DNA of 64,000 nt from Astrocystis sublimbata. Lineage: Eukaryota; Ascomycota; Sordariomycetes; Xylariales; Xylariaceae. The notes beneath the pieces are model-generated. The model did no database searches. It was not told the origin of the DNA and saw only the letters and a list, made by a program, of their open reading frames with translations. This document shows positions 43,400 to 54,682 of the stretch, one piece after another. The DNA lies in NCBI GenBank assembly GCA_022453515.1, contig JAJNNY010000031.1, positions 124,001-188,000 on the forward strand. The letters run 5' to 3'. A program made the translations under genes and the position numbers. Within the stretch, counting starts at the first letter, position 1; the number at the start of each line of letters is the position of its first letter.

Positions 43400-45466
43400 A
43401 TGGCGACAACAAGAACACACACAGCCATGCCAACCCTCACCACCTCCGAACCCATCCCCCTCACCCCTCGCTTCGCAAAGCTGAAGCGCAACATGATCGC
43501 CTGCCGCGAAAAGGCCGTCGCCGACTCCTTCTACCGTCTCCTGCGCGCGCTACGACGCGAAGCAGACGAGATCGCATCGCAGGGCCCGGCCGTGGTCCCC
43601 ACAATCGACTACTTCGACATCCACGACGGCGCCAAGGCCTCTGCGTTCCGAAAAGCGCTGCGTCGGCGCGGCGTCGCCGTCATCCGACGCGTGGTCCCGC
43701 CCGCCGTGGCGCAGGCCTGGAGGGAGGAGACGGATGACTACGTAGGCGACAACAACCCGCGGGCGAGAGGTGGTGCTCCGTCCGAGTTATTCGATCTGTA
43801 CTGGAGTCCGAGCCAGGTCCGAGCGCGCGTCGACTCGCGCCTTCTCGACGCCCAGCGGTTCGCCATGGGGGCCTGGCGCGCGAGCGACGAGCAGGCTCTC
43901 GTGAGCGGACGGCATCCCGTCGTGTACGCAGACCGTCTCCGCACCGCACCCATGCCCGAAGCCACCCGTCGTACCACCCCTACCCCTATTCCGAGCGCGA
44001 CAGCGCACGTGGACAACGGGAGCGTGGAGCGCTGGGAGCCCGACGGGTACGGGGCCTCGGGGACGTATCGGGCCGTCTTCTCGGGCGACTGGGAAGACTT
44101 CAACCCCTGGGACAGCAGTCCGCGGCTGCAGGTCACGACGGACCTGTACAACCGCTCGGGGTCGTGCAGCATGTTCCGGATGTTCCAGGGGTTTCTCAGT
44201 CTCTCCTCCGTGTCTGCGGATAGCGGTAGCGGTGGCGATGCCCTGGCAGTATGTCCCATGCTGCAGCTGAGCACGGCATACCTGCTCCTCCGGCCGTTTT
44301 TCACGCCGCGACACAAGAGCCCGATGGAGAATGACGACGATATTGGGATGGGAATGAGCCGCGCAGCGGCAAAGAGGGCGGAAGCTGACTTCCTGCATCC
44401 GAATAACTGGAATCTCAACGTCTCGCAGACAAGTATCCTCCACGGCGCCGTGCCCGGGTACGAGCACGAGTTGAACACGGCGCTGCATCCACACCTCCAG
44501 CTCCATCGCACAATGGTCTCAGTTCCCGACCTCGAGCCAGGGGACTACGTGATCTGGCACCCCGATGCCATACACGCCGTAGACGGGGCGTACTTCCCTA
44601 GAACCACCACATCATCAAAATCAACATCCGCCCACTATCATCCCGACCATGAGTTCAACAACACGGACTTCCGTAACCACCACAACAAGCCATACTCACC
44701 AACAACTTTCTCCCTCAGCTCCATACCCTCCACCTCCAACTACAGCCCCAACTACAACCCCTTTATATCCAACCCAACCTCCCCAACAACCTCCACACCG
44801 CACTCCAGCTCGAGCTCCCGATCCGGCTCCCTCTCAAGCTTCGCATCCCTCAGCAGCAGAAGCAGCAGCAGATTCCCCTCATCCGTCTCCTCCCCAAGCC
44901 ATACCCGAACCCACAGCCACAGCCACAATATCATCACGAACCTCATCCCCTATCCTCCTCATCCCTATTACCCTCCCCACCCTCCCAACCCCAACACCCT
45001 CTACCCCCCCAAATCCCCAACCACCAACCCCCCGACCCTCCTCTACATCCCCGCCTGCCCCCTCACCCAAACCAACGCGCTCTACCTCGCCTCCCAACGA
45101 CGTTCCTTTCTCCTCGGTCTCCCCGCGCCCGACTTTTCCTCCTTCTCCTCCTCATCATCATCACCCAGGGAGTGTGGCCACGCAAACGTACAAGACGTCG
45201 CGGACGCAGGGGGCGAGGATGGCTTGCGAGCCATGGGCCTGGCGCCTTTTGAAGATGCCGAAGAAGAGGCTGAAGGAGAAGTATGGAATCGCAGCAGAAG
45301 ACGGAGTCATCACCATCATCATCATAGTAGTAGTAGTGACAGTAATGTTAGCAATCGTCATGAGAGGGAGAGAGTCAAAGAGGTTCGTTTGCTGCGGCTC
45401 GCTAATGAAATATTATTTCCGGATCGCTTCGACAGCGTTCGGAAGAGAGGTGGTGGCAGGCGATGA
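43400..45466 (+). CDS. DUF1479 protein (YbiU-like Fe/2OG oxygenase fold) with low-complexity insertions
   Basis: A single exon from the ATG at 43,400 encodes 688 residues. A fungal DUF1479 domain is recognisable: an N-terminal RFAKLKRNMIA, VIRRVVPPAVAQAWREE, the HxD pair His203-Asp205 in ATAHVDNGSVERWE, GDWEDFNPWD, FQGFLSLSS, STAYLLLRPFF, the distal WHPDAIHAVDG (His387/His392), and after a gap LLYIPACPLTQTNALYLASQ and SFLLGLPAPDF. DUF1479 proteins (bacterial YbiU and fungal relatives) have a 2OG-oxygenase jelly-roll fold; their reaction is mostly unknown. About 145 residues (401-545), very rich in Ser, Pro, Thr, Asn and His, split the conserved region between the distal His and the IPACPLT motif. 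A second tract near residue 637 contains six His and four Ser in a row. The insert has no GT-AG intron shape and no stop, so I treat it as coding. A downstream ATG at 43,427 is an alternative start. Confidence 0.75.
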   Translation: MATTRTHTAMPTLTTSEPIPLTPRFAKLKRNMIACREKAVADSFYRLLRALRREADEIASQGPAVVPTIDYFDIHDGAKASAFRKALRRRGVAVIRRVVPPAVAQAWREETDDYVGDNNPRARGGAPSELFDLYWSPSQVRARVDSRLLDAQRFAMGAWRASDEQALVSGRHPVVYADRLRTAPMPEATRRTTPTPIPSATAHVDNGSVERWEPDGYGASGTYRAVFSGDWEDFNPWDSSPRLQVTTDLYNRSGSCSMFRMFQGFLSLSSVSADSGSGGDALAVCPMLQLSTAYLLLRPFFTPRHKSPMENDDDIGMGMSRAAAKRAEADFLHPNNWNLNVSQTSILHGAVPGYEHELNTALHPHLQLHRTMVSVPDLEPGDYVIWHPDAIHAVDGAYFPRTTTSSKSTSAHYHPDHEFNNTDFRNHHNKPYSPTTFSLSSIPSTSNYSPNYNPFISNPTSPTTSTPHSSSSSRSGSLSSFASLSSRSSSRFPSSVSSPSHTRTHSHSHNIITNLIPYPPHPYYPPHPPNPNTLYPPKSPTTNPPTLLYIPACPLTQTNALYLASQRRSFLLGLPAPDFSSFSSSSSSPRECGHANVQDVADAGGEDGLRAMGLAPFEDAEEEAEGEVWNRSRRRSHHHHHHSSSSDSNVSNRHERERVKEVRLLRLANEILFPDRFDSVRKRGGGRR

Positions 45467-46063
45467 GGACATCAGATCAGTTTGCGTATTGATGCGGTAG
45501 GATTTGGGTTAGTGATTCACGTCGGTCACGAGAATAGGGGTATAGATCAGCAGGCACACAACATCAGATGACGCAGAAGTATAAACATAATATGACCATT
45601 TGGCGTCACGAATGCCGAACAGCACGAAAACACAAAGAATAAAAATGCATCGGTCTGAGATGTTCACGGTTGTTGGTCGTCGACTGGGACTGCACCTGCA
45701 ATATCGTAATCGTAGTCGTTTTAGCATTCGTGATATACAACGTCTTACAAGAAGACATGATCAGGCCTGCTCCAGTGATTCTGTGATCCCCCATGCGAAG
45801 ACCGCCTATAGATAGAACCGACTAACTCCATCCTAGTTTTCTTCTGTGTCCCCAACTTTTCCCAACTCTTTCTTCAAGCTCCCTTCGAACTCCGCATCCG
45901 TTTAGACATGAATCAGCCGGGGAGTTTCGTTAGCGTACAAGCTGAGCACGCCCAGGATATTGAAAACGCCGTTGTGAAGAAGTATCAACTCCGAGTAATC
46001 CTACTAAACGCCATTTTGGTGCAAGGCTTGGTTGGCCCAGCTAGAACAAAATCGAAGAGTCGC
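45467..46063. other. Convergent intergenic region
   Basis: 3' flanks of the DUF1479 and BAP31-like genes. Nothing else is recognised. Confidence 0.5.
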
Positions 46064-46992
46064 TTATTTGTCCTTGCGGGTACCAGCGGGAGGTTGCGTC
46101 TCGCCATACTTCTCGCAAAGATTGTTGTATTCGCGAGACAGTCCCTCAGCCTGTTTCTTAAGAGTCGCGATATCCTGGTCCTTCTCCTTGAGCTGCTTGC
46201 GCAGACTCGAGATCTCGCCCATGTCACCGGCGGCGGCGAGCTTCTCGCTCTCCTTGGTCTTCTTATCAGTACCCTCGTACTTCTTGAGGTTCTCCTCGAG
46301 GCGCAGCATGTCCAGAATCATGATGTAGGTTCGGTTCAGGATGAGCGACAGGAACAGGGTGAAGCCACACAGGTACATGTTGCGCTGACTGTAGAATTTG
46401 CGGGCTTGGACTTCGAGACGTTCGTGGCCCATCACAGCGCTACCAGATTGACATGTCAGCAGAGCTCCGAGAGTAAGGTTGTTGCCAGGCAGGCCATGGA
46501 GTATATGATCTCGCATCACGGAAAAAGGGCCGACCGAGGCGTCGTATGACATATTGGCCTTATGGGGGTGATGAGACTTACGCAGCTCCCTTGCTCGAGT
46601 CAGTGGCAGCTGCCAGCTCGAGTTGTACACGATAGACGCGGTTAACGCTATCGAGGAAGAGAATCAAGATAAATATGAAGGTGATCTTGAGACCATATTG
46701 TACTTTTGCAACGATGGGATTTTCGGAGAGGAAACTGGACGGAACAATGTTAGAATACGACCCAGTACGGTGTGAGGTAGATTCCCTGTATGCAGCAACA
46801 GAACGTACGTAAACATCTTGCGCTTTACGGTGAAAGGCATGGGGACGACGAGCAACATGAAGAGGCCCATCTCTGCTACGAGGAGCATGAAGACCTGGTG
46901 GGACAGCGTCAGCAAATACATGGCTACGGTACAACGTAGGCCTCTCGGCTGGGGAGGAAGTGGAAGCATACGAGAGTGTAGTAGAGCGTCAT
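46064..46992 (-). CDS. BAP31/BAP29-like ER membrane protein (Yet3 family)
   Basis: Four exons (46992-46972, 46894-46809, 46734-46582, 46439-46064) give 211 residues. Exon 1 is only 21 nt (MTLYYTL). Three membrane segments are visible: VFMLLVAEMGLFMLLVVPMP (8-27), GLKITFIFILILFLDSV (about 50-66) and YLCGFTLFLSLILNRTYIM (about 109-128). The conserved VKRKMF and SENPIVAKVQYGLK loops are characteristic of the family. The cytosolic C-terminus is a coiled coil (LRLEENLKKYEG; ISSLRKQLKEKDQDIATLKK) and ends RKDK, which fits the basic-K-x-x ER-retrieval signal. Family members are ER cargo/quality-control factors; in yeast the Yet proteins act at the ER membrane near the translocon. It lies head-to-tail, 832 bp downstream of the end of DUS3. 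Confidence 0.9.
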
Positions 46993-47824
46993 GGTCGCGA
47001 CGGTGATGCAGCTTCTGCTGTCTGATGTTGACAATGGATGCGGGGATCAAGCAAGGTTGGTGGCGGGCTCAGCTGTCAATGATGCCTCGTGGTCATTCAA
47101 TGAAAGAGGGGACGTTGAGGCGACGAAGTCTGAGTTGTCAGTTGAGGCGGATAGCAAGGAGGACAAAGAGGCGGGATGCAAAGTACGCGGTGGGAGTTGC
47201 GGCTACTTTAAACAGCTCAAGGGTGGTGTTGTGAGAAGGTGGCCTGGACAAGGTGGCTTTGTCTGGGTGACGATTTTGATGGGAGCTGAGCTCTGGACAG
47301 CTATGACACTGACAGCAGGCAGTGGACAGATGGTGGGGCTGTTGGACTGATGTGAGCTGCGAGATACGTCATCGTTTCTTAGTGGCTAAGGTAGGTACTC
47401 GCAACTCAGGTGGGCTTCCCCCAGCCAGACTCAGCCCCCAAGCACTTGGTCAGGTACCAGTTCAGGACCAAACGGCCCGCGTCATAGCGAACAATCCCAG
47501 CTACTTAGAACTACTACCGAATCCAGCCTAACCGAAGTCGCACAAAAGCCCCACGATATCGGATAGCTCGGTGCCGCATCAATGGAATGGAAAAGATACA
47601 ATAGCATTATGCTACCTGTGGTGTCATGATTTTGTCTATTTTTACGCTGTGCCTCGAGAATCTGTATGTGCTCAGATTCTGGTTCACATTGCTACTGCTA
47701 CGTAGATTCTCTTGTTCTATAACATCTATCCAGCTGTGGGGGGTAGGTACGGTGAAAGGGCCCGAAGAGTGACCCTGTACCTAACTGGCCTTTCGCTAAC
47801 CCAATTGTTCCTCACTTTTCCCCT
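46993..47824. other. Intergenic between BAP31-like gene and DUS3
   Basis: Promoter and leader of the BAP31-like gene and the 3' flank of DUS3. ORFs at 46,991-47,350 (+) are shadows or chance. Nothing else is seen. Confidence 0.5.
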
Positions 47825-50144
47825 CTAGCCCTCCGCATCGAGCTCGTAGCTGTTAGATTTGTGCTTTGGCTGGAACGTGAAGTTCGGATGCGCGGGACCC
47901 AGGAACATCTCACTGTTGATAGTCAGCCACATATTCTCCGCCGAGGACGTATCCTTGTCATATACACAAAAGGACAGAAAGTGTGTTAGAAAGGAAGAGG
48001 GAGGGGCAACTTACGAGATCTTAATCCAGTCCTGGTAGTTGTTGCTAGCTAGCAAAGTCTCCAGATCGTCACGGCACTTATACTTAGGAGGCCGGTCCTG
48101 GAGACTGGGAGGGAGGTGCTCGAGGAGCCCGATGGGGATGTAGCGGCAGGTGAAGCTCAACCACTCTAGCAGGAAACGCCGCGTGTGACCGAGCCCTATC
48201 TCGTCACTGCCCCAGGCTTCCAGGCCGTAGCGCACGAATTTCTCCACGTAGGCGAGCCGTTCCGATGCCGACTTGTCGAGGTACTGGCCCTTCTCGATCT
48301 CCTCGAAGATCCACGGCTTTATCATGGCACCTCGGGCGATCATGACCGAGTCCACCTTGGCGTTGTCAATGTGGTCGAAGTAATCCACGTGCGAGTAGCA
48401 GTCGCCGTTGCCGAGGAAGTACATCCTGCCATCTAACGTGTTGGCTTGCGTGCTCGCATCCGCCTCCATGGCCGTGTCGGTGAGATCGTTCTTCTTGGTC
48501 TTGTACGACTGGATCAGAGCCGCGCACTCTGCGATGTACTCCCAGTTGGCCTTTCTGGTGTATCGCTGCTGTCGGCTACGTCCGTGTAAAGTAATCGCAG
48601 CGGTTCCGGGCCCTCCTAGTCGGTCCCGAAATTCAGGGTTGCCGAAAGCCAACCTTTCGATCAGTCGTTGGGCCGTAGGTCTGTTGTCCCGAACGCCCAT
48701 CCGCAGCTTGACCGTGATGGGCACATCCTGGGAAACGGCATTCATGCCTCTCACCATCTTTTCTAGCTTGTTCGGCGTGTCCAGAAGTCCAGACCCAGCC
48801 CCTGTCTGGAAGACCAGATCAATTGGGCAACCGCAGTTGAGGTCGATGACTCGACAATGAGGCAAGAATCTCGTCAATGCCTCTGTGGCCTTCATTGCGA
48901 CCCATGCCTGGTTACCAGAAATCTGAGCTCCCCATTTCATGTCCTTGGCGTTGTCGTAGCCCTCCACAATGTTGCCAGCTTCCGGTGAGTAGCGGGGAGA
49001 GGCTAGTTCGCTCTCGTGGGTTTTCATGAGAGCCCATTCGCCTTTCTGGCCCTGGATCAGGGGCAAACCCATGGCCATCTCGGAGTACGTGATCTGAGCA
49101 CCGAGTTCGCTGCAAAGTCTTCGGAAAGGAAGGTTGCCTTGGGTGGTGAGGGGTGCTAGAACAGGCGTTTCTCGTCCAAAGTAGATCTTTCGCTTTTCGG
49201 ACGGCTTGAAAGGAGGATCAACGAATTGAGCCCTAAGCTCCTGGGCCTCGTTGGGATCAACCGGCGCAACCTCAGTGCCCGTCTTTCTGTTGTAGAGCTT
49301 ATGCGTTATCTCCGAATCCTTGTCGAGCCATTTGATGTACGCCTCGGATTTCTCGAGCACGATCTTCTTCCGCGCAAGATCCCATTTGATATCGGACGTT
49401 GCCACATTGACCACCCCGGGTCTGCCCTCCTGATTATCATCGACTTCGGCTTGATCGTCTCCCTGAATGAGCACGAGCTCCTTCCGCCCATCCTCATGCT
49501 CGACCTCCTCAGAGTGGCTCTTGACGAATCGGCACTTCCAGCCTGACGGGCAGCGGCCATGGCTCTCAAATACAGGGCATTTACCACTCAGGGTTTCCAC
49601 ATCTGGTCGTCGACCGTCAGCGAGGTAGGCGCGAAGGTCGTGGCACATGGTACACCGTTCGCCAAACTTGCAGTTCTTGGGAGAGAACTCATTGCTCAAC
49701 ATGCGACTGTTGCAGAGGCGCAGGGTGTCCTCGAAGTGACCAAAGTTGCGATTGTGGTTCTGTCCCTTCTGCTTCCTCCTGTCCTTCTTGTTGTTGCCAT
49801 CCCGTCGATCCTGCTTCCCGGTGACATTGCTCTCCGCCGCGCCTGCCCGTTCGGCGGCATCGTCATCCACGACATCTTGCGCCTCTAGGGAAATCAGATA
49901 TCTCCGCGAAGATCATGTTAATCAACAAAATCCAGCAAAGGCACCTAGCTAGGTGTGCTCAATTTGCGAGTTAGACTCACTCTGGTTTTATGGGCGCGAT
50001 GCCTCGTCGGTCGCGATCATCAGTGGTCGCATTGTGGCTGAGCTTCTGCCTCTTAGTCGAAGGCTCGTTGGCGTCGGACGGGACACCAGCCTCTGTGCGA
50101 GCCTCAGCCGCAACAAGGGCCTCGGGTTGTTCCGAGTCTTGCAT
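47825..50144 (-). CDS. dus3: tRNA-dihydrouridine(47) synthase [NAD(P)+], Dus3
   Basis: Three exons (50144-49981, 49901-48015, 47912-47825) join to 712 residues. The N-terminus is disordered ([20 protein letters not shown]). APIKPE at the exon 1 end joins YLISLEAQ in exon 2, as in fungal Dus3. Two CCCH-like zinc fingers follow: [11 protein letters not shown] (132-142) and the Cys/His block 163-184. The TIM-barrel FMN domain starts [18 protein letters not shown] and carries NCGCP at 410-414, with the catalytic Cys413. Later come [17 protein letters not shown] and the tRNA-binding C-terminal helical domain. The last exon adds [20 protein letters not shown] and ends LDAEG. Dus3 reduces U47 of tRNA variable loops (and some mRNA uridines) with NAD(P)H and FMN. 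The long open frame alone starts at a GTG and lacks the true N- and C-termini; both are restored by the flanking exons. Confidence 0.92.
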
Positions 50145-52040
50145 AGTACCTCCAGAACGGGGTGAGCGGGTTACTCTTCCTGGATGGACAGTGCTGTCCT
50201 GTTCAGCACTTGTCAATTTGGGGTTGCCTACACCACAACGGTAAGGTATCGATATGCGATATGAGGTGGTGGACCTTGGCTCATACAGGTAAGTATGAGA
50301 TCGGTGTTTTGGCGAGAAGGTGCAGCCAGCCTGGAATTTTTCAATCGGCACAGCGAATTTGTTTGACGGGAAAAAGGCCCATTATTCCCATCAACCTGAG
50401 GGACGTCTTCTTGCGTCGGGTGGGGCCGTGACTGCCCTCGACTTACCTGATTTGGATATAAATCAACTAACGTACCTGTATCTGACTTGGCTGCTGCTGG
50501 GGCTTTCACGGTGCAGGCAAGCAGGTAGCAGACGAGACGAGACAGACGACTGGGCAAGGACAGATAAGTAAGTAATTGTTGGGTAATCTGACGTGTCGTT
50601 ATGGATCTGGGCACATGCTGCTACTGTAGCTTGTATGTAGGTAGTCCCAAGCAATTGACGTACGTGCCGTATGTGCAGCCAGATCGAAAAGCTGATCTGC
50701 GAATTGGTGCCAATCCACAATTGGATTCTTGTTGCAATATTGAAAGCCAGTTCCAGGCGGGCCAGGCGGGCCAGGCTCCAGCCCCTCGCCCCTCGCGTTA
50801 GTGCTGATTTATGATTTATTTCTCAGGCGCTAGCTGATGTCGCTAGGTTAGGTTAAGTAGGTAGGTCGGTACATGCACTTTACTTGCCCGTCAAGAGGTG
50901 CAGACGTTCCATGTTCAGACAAAGGTAGTATATTACATTGTATCTCATCTTTAGACGTATCATGATTGCAACAATTACCAGTTGACGGCTCTTACCAATT
51001 ACCAGTGTAAACCGACCTGAATCAATACTTATACAGATTCTCTTACCTAATTCGCTCTACTTAGTCACTAAGGTTCCGAGTCGCTCTAGTATTGCAAGTG
51101 TCTCTAGGTCATGAAACCTGGGCTGGACGCGGGGGATCACCGCAAAGTAGGATTCCCCCTTGGCTTGGCGATTTCTCATAGAATCAAACTCATGCAGGGA
51201 TCGTAGCTATATAGGCGCTCTGCTATCGTTCTGCCTCAATTAAACCCCGAAAAGATACATGATAGAACCCGGTTCGGCATGATGTGGCTGTCAATGGGAC
51301 GTTAGGAGTAGATATCTGGCACACAGGACCTGAACTAAGATGTCGCTGTCAATCAACCTGAATAAATGGCTGTGACTTGCCCGAATCGACGAGTGGCAAG
51401 ACGCGACTGACGGGATCCATATTCCGTACCTTGCACGTACATGACCTACCATGCAGCACCTAATGAGATGCTAGGTCTGCGGTGGTGCGCTGCGTGCCAA
51501 CGCCGGCAGTCTGCATTGATCTGCCCACAATCGATTGACCCTGGTCGACTTCCTCGCATTTTCTGGTCAACCCAAACACGAACAACAACCACAACAACAA
51601 CGCTCGAGGCCTGTTACATATGCACGAGACAGGACATGAACCTCGACGAGTCCTAATATCGCCAAACAAACACCCGACAACAACACAGAAACATAAGCAA
51701 AGGGTATACCAAGTACCGAGATACACCGACACCGAGCATCGAAGCTCTTCATCTGTGGTCGGCGACTGGCTGTCTGCCCACGATACTACCAGACAACATC
51801 AATCACCAAACTAACTATATACATCTTACACCCCTCCCGCGTCTTCAACGAGCAGCAACAACAGCTACACACCATTGTATTACCTCCCGGGTAACGTCGC
51901 GGCTAGCATCCCCGCTGCCAGCCCGTCGAGCCGGTGAGCTAGGGGCAAGCCTCCTTTCTTTCGACAGTCGATAGCCGACAGCAAGCAACAACAAAGAACA
52001 GCGGTTGTCTACTGGAGTGCCAGCCACCGAAGTCGCCGCC
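50145..52040. other. Divergent intergenic region, DUS3 / kelch gene
   Basis: 1.9 kb between start codons, with no recognised gene. TAGGTA words and a duplicated GGGCCAGGC near 50,757-50,775 are seen. The final 260 bp before the kelch ATG contain no ATG, consistent with an open 5' leader. Confidence 0.5.
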
Positions 52041-53642
52041 ATGTCTGACTCGCGCGCCTACGCATCCTCCGGCAGCCGGTCGCGCACCCTGCGCTCCCAG
52101 AAGATCGTAGAGCCCGACGTCGCTGTCGCTGCCGGCTCCGTCGACCGACCGCTTCCCCTGCGCAGCCACACGCCGGGCCACCTCGCCTCCAAGAGCCAGA
52201 GCCAGCACCAGAGCAGCAACAGCAGCAGCGGTCCCCCGCCCCTGAGCGGCAGCAGACGCAAGGCCTCCGAGCCCTCCATCCGCCAGCGCTCGCAGTCCGT
52301 GAGCTCCAAGACCGCCGCCGCTGCCTACGTCTCTCCCCCGGCCTCGTCCGTCCCCACCATGCCCCCCTTTGCCGCCGCCGCCGCTGCTGCCCGTCGGAAT
52401 GGGGGCGACCCTCACAGCAGCAACGATGCGCAGACCGGCTCCGACTCCGACTCTCGCCGCCCCCTCGTCATGCGCTCGACCTCCGCCATAGCCTCCAAGC
52501 CCTCCTCGCTGGCCATCCCGAGCTCGACCGCGCCCCGCAAGCCGACCGCCCCCTCGCGTCCGCCGCGCGCAGCCCACACCGAGTTCCCGCCACTCCAGGA
52601 CCCCTCCACCGCCGCCGACGTGCCTGCCGCGCCCTCATCCGGCATGTACTGGTCCCGCGCGCCCGTGTCGGGAGCGCCGCAGAAGCCTGTGCGCGCGCAC
52701 ACGACCACCCTGATCGGCAACAACGTCTACGTGTTCGGCGGGTGCGACAGCCGGGCCTGCTTCAACGACCTGTACGTGCTGGACGCCGACGCCTTCCACT
52801 GGAGCATGCCTCAGGTGACGGGGGACGTGCCCATCCCGCTGCGGGCCATGACCTGCACGGCGGTCGGCAAGAAGCTGGTCATCTTCGGCGGCGGCGACGG
52901 CCCGGCCTACTACAACGACGTCTACGTGCTCGACACCATCAACTTCCGCTGGCACAAGCCGCGCATCGTCGGCGACCAGGTCCCCAGCGCCCGCCGCGCC
53001 CACACCGCCTGCCTGTACAAGAGCGGCATCTACGTCTTCGGCGGCGGCGACGGCGTGCGCGCCCTCAACGACGTCTGGCGCCTCGATGTCTCCGACATGA
53101 GCAAGATGAGCTGGCGCCTCGTCTCCGGCCACAACAACAAGAGCAGCCCGAGCCCGACCCCGAGCCCCGCCGACGTCCTAGCCAACAAGCCCAAGGCCCG
53201 CGGCTACCACACCGCCAACATGGTCGGCAGCAAGCTCATCATCTACGGCGGCTCCGACGGCGGCGAATGCTTCGACGACGTCTGGGTGTACGATGTGGAT
53301 GCGCAGCTCTGGAAGGCCGTCGCGGTCCCCGTGCCGTTCCGGAGGCTCTCGCACACCTCGACCCTGGTGGGGTCGTACCTGTTTATAATCGGCGGCCACG
53401 ACGGCGACGAGTACTCCGACGACGTGCTCCTGCTGAACCTCGTGACCATGTCCTGGGACAAGCGCCGGGTCTACGGACTGCCGCCCAGCGGGAGGGGATA
53501 CCACGGCACTGTGCTGCACGACAGTCGGTTGCTGATGATCGGCGGCTTCGACGGGGCCGAGGTCTTCGGCGATGTCTGGATCCTCGAGCTCGCCGTTCAT
53601 TCGTATTATTCGCAGATCAGCCACTTCACCATCGAGGTGTAA
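52041..53642 (+). CDS. Kelch-repeat protein
   Basis: An intronless frame of 533 residues starts at the ATG at 52,041 in a strong context (GCCGCCATG). The first 200 residues are disordered, rich in Ser, Pro, Ala and Arg. From about residue 215 there are six kelch blades, each with its Gly-Gly turn: YVFGGCDS, VIFGGGDG, YVFGGGDG, IIYGGSDG, FIIGGHDG and LMIGGFDG. The characteristic downstream Asp-Val/Leu-x-Val/Leu-Asp strands follow (NDLYVLDAD, NDVYVLDTI, DDVWVYDVD). Six blades make a complete propeller. The tail YYSQISHFTIEV closes the domain. Fungal kelch proteins of this shape include fission yeast Ral2 and Tea1, which act in Ras signalling and cell polarity; which of these this resembles cannot be decided here. 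The coding sequence is strongly GC-rich, giving long shadow ORFs on both strands. Confidence 0.85.
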   Translation: MSDSRAYASSGSRSRTLRSQKIVEPDVAVAAGSVDRPLPLRSHTPGHLASKSQSQHQSSNSSSGPPPLSGSRRKASEPSIRQRSQSVSSKTAAAAYVSPPASSVPTMPPFAAAAAAARRNGGDPHSSNDAQTGSDSDSRRPLVMRSTSAIASKPSSLAIPSSTAPRKPTAPSRPPRAAHTEFPPLQDPSTAADVPAAPSSGMYWSRAPVSGAPQKPVRAHTTTLIGNNVYVFGGCDSRACFNDLYVLDADAFHWSMPQVTGDVPIPLRAMTCTAVGKKLVIFGGGDGPAYYNDVYVLDTINFRWHKPRIVGDQVPSARRAHTACLYKSGIYVFGGGDGVRALNDVWRLDVSDMSKMSWRLVSGHNNKSSPSPTPSPADVLANKPKARGYHTANMVGSKLIIYGGSDGGECFDDVWVYDVDAQLWKAVAVPVPFRRLSHTSTLVGSYLFIIGGHDGDEYSDDVLLLNLVTMSWDKRRVYGLPPSGRGYHGTVLHDSRLLMIGGFDGAEVFGDVWILELAVHSYYSQISHFTIEV

Positions 53643-54682
53643 GAGCAGCGACTCAAATCGTCCAATCTTGGCCATTTATACCTGCTCGGAAATTGATAAT
53701 GTAGGAAACACACATATATGTACGATTAAGGGGTGGGGTTGATTCAGAGGGGAGTTTTGAAGAAAAAGCGAGCCGCTACGAGATCACGATATTTTCACAG
53801 GTTTTATCATTTCCCCACCATCCACACACAGGCAGACAGGCAGACAGACACAGGAAGCGCACACATATTAAATAAGCGCGGTTGGCGACCAGTCTCGAGC
53901 TGCCAGATCACTAGCAGAGTCTTAATCACTTATATGCAGTTGGTTGCTTTTTCTATGCACGGTAGCTGGCTTTGGGGTAAATGGGGGAGGGTGGGAGGGT
54001 AGAATGGGGAGGGGGCGGTTATATCTGAGTTTGTTGAATGTATTGGACAAGTAGCGATCGCAATAGAAGCTTTAGGATAGGGGGTTGGTTGGGTGCTCCA
54101 GCGAGATTTGATTTTTTTTAACTCTTCTTTTTGGCGTCTATTCATTAAGCGGTTCCGTACCTGTCAAGATACCAATATCTATAAAACTTTGCTTGTCAGA
54201 CAGGCATACAGGTGTCATCCTCCTTCCAAAGCTTCGAATCAAAGTCTATGTAGTTATTGCCCGCTGCCGTACTCCGTCTAGGGCCAAGATGATCATGGTG
54301 CGTTAATTATACAAATGAGAGGAGAACAATCTTAAGAAATAAACAAAATGCATTTGTTTGCAGCGATGTGGTGCCGCACACGCCCCAACCAAGTAAACCG
54401 GAACGCCTTGAATGCTTGACCTCATGTGTCGAATCGTTGTGACCGTAGATAATATCCACGCTGCCTCCTTGCACCACTTTCCGAGTACTCTCCTCCTCGT
54501 CTTAGCCGCGAGAAGCGATTCGTGTCATTAGGCTGATCGATCTATGTGGTGCTTCGTACTCCTCCGGGGCAAGCGAGACGCTCTTGCTCTCGAATTTGAT
54601 GAGGTGTAATCGTGCTTCGTAGATCTCGAGTCCAAAGTAAAAATTCCCAGTCCTGGATAGAAGTGCATGCTCCTCTACTCCT
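53643..54682. other. Convergent intergenic region, kelch / RCF2
   Basis: 3' flanks of two convergent genes, with a CAGACAGGCAGACAGACA tract near 53,830. No gene is supported. Confidence 0.5.

Noticed and set aside
43738..44511. Long minus-strand ORFs (257 and 239 codons)
   Set aside because: Shadows of the GC-rich DUF1479 gene.
35365..45466. A secondary-metabolite cluster containing two oxygenases and a hydrolase
   Set aside because: No backbone synthase, transporter or pathway regulator; zinc-finger and HhH housekeeping-type genes are interspersed.
44649..45500. 283-codon plus-strand ORF, Pro/Thr/Ser-rich
   Set aside because: Alternate frame of the low-complexity insertion in DUF1479; the main frame carries the conserved motifs on both sides.
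52635..53704. Long ORFs antisense to, and out of frame with, the kelch gene
   Set aside because: Strong GC3 bias of the kelch gene creates them; only the main frame has kelch blades.
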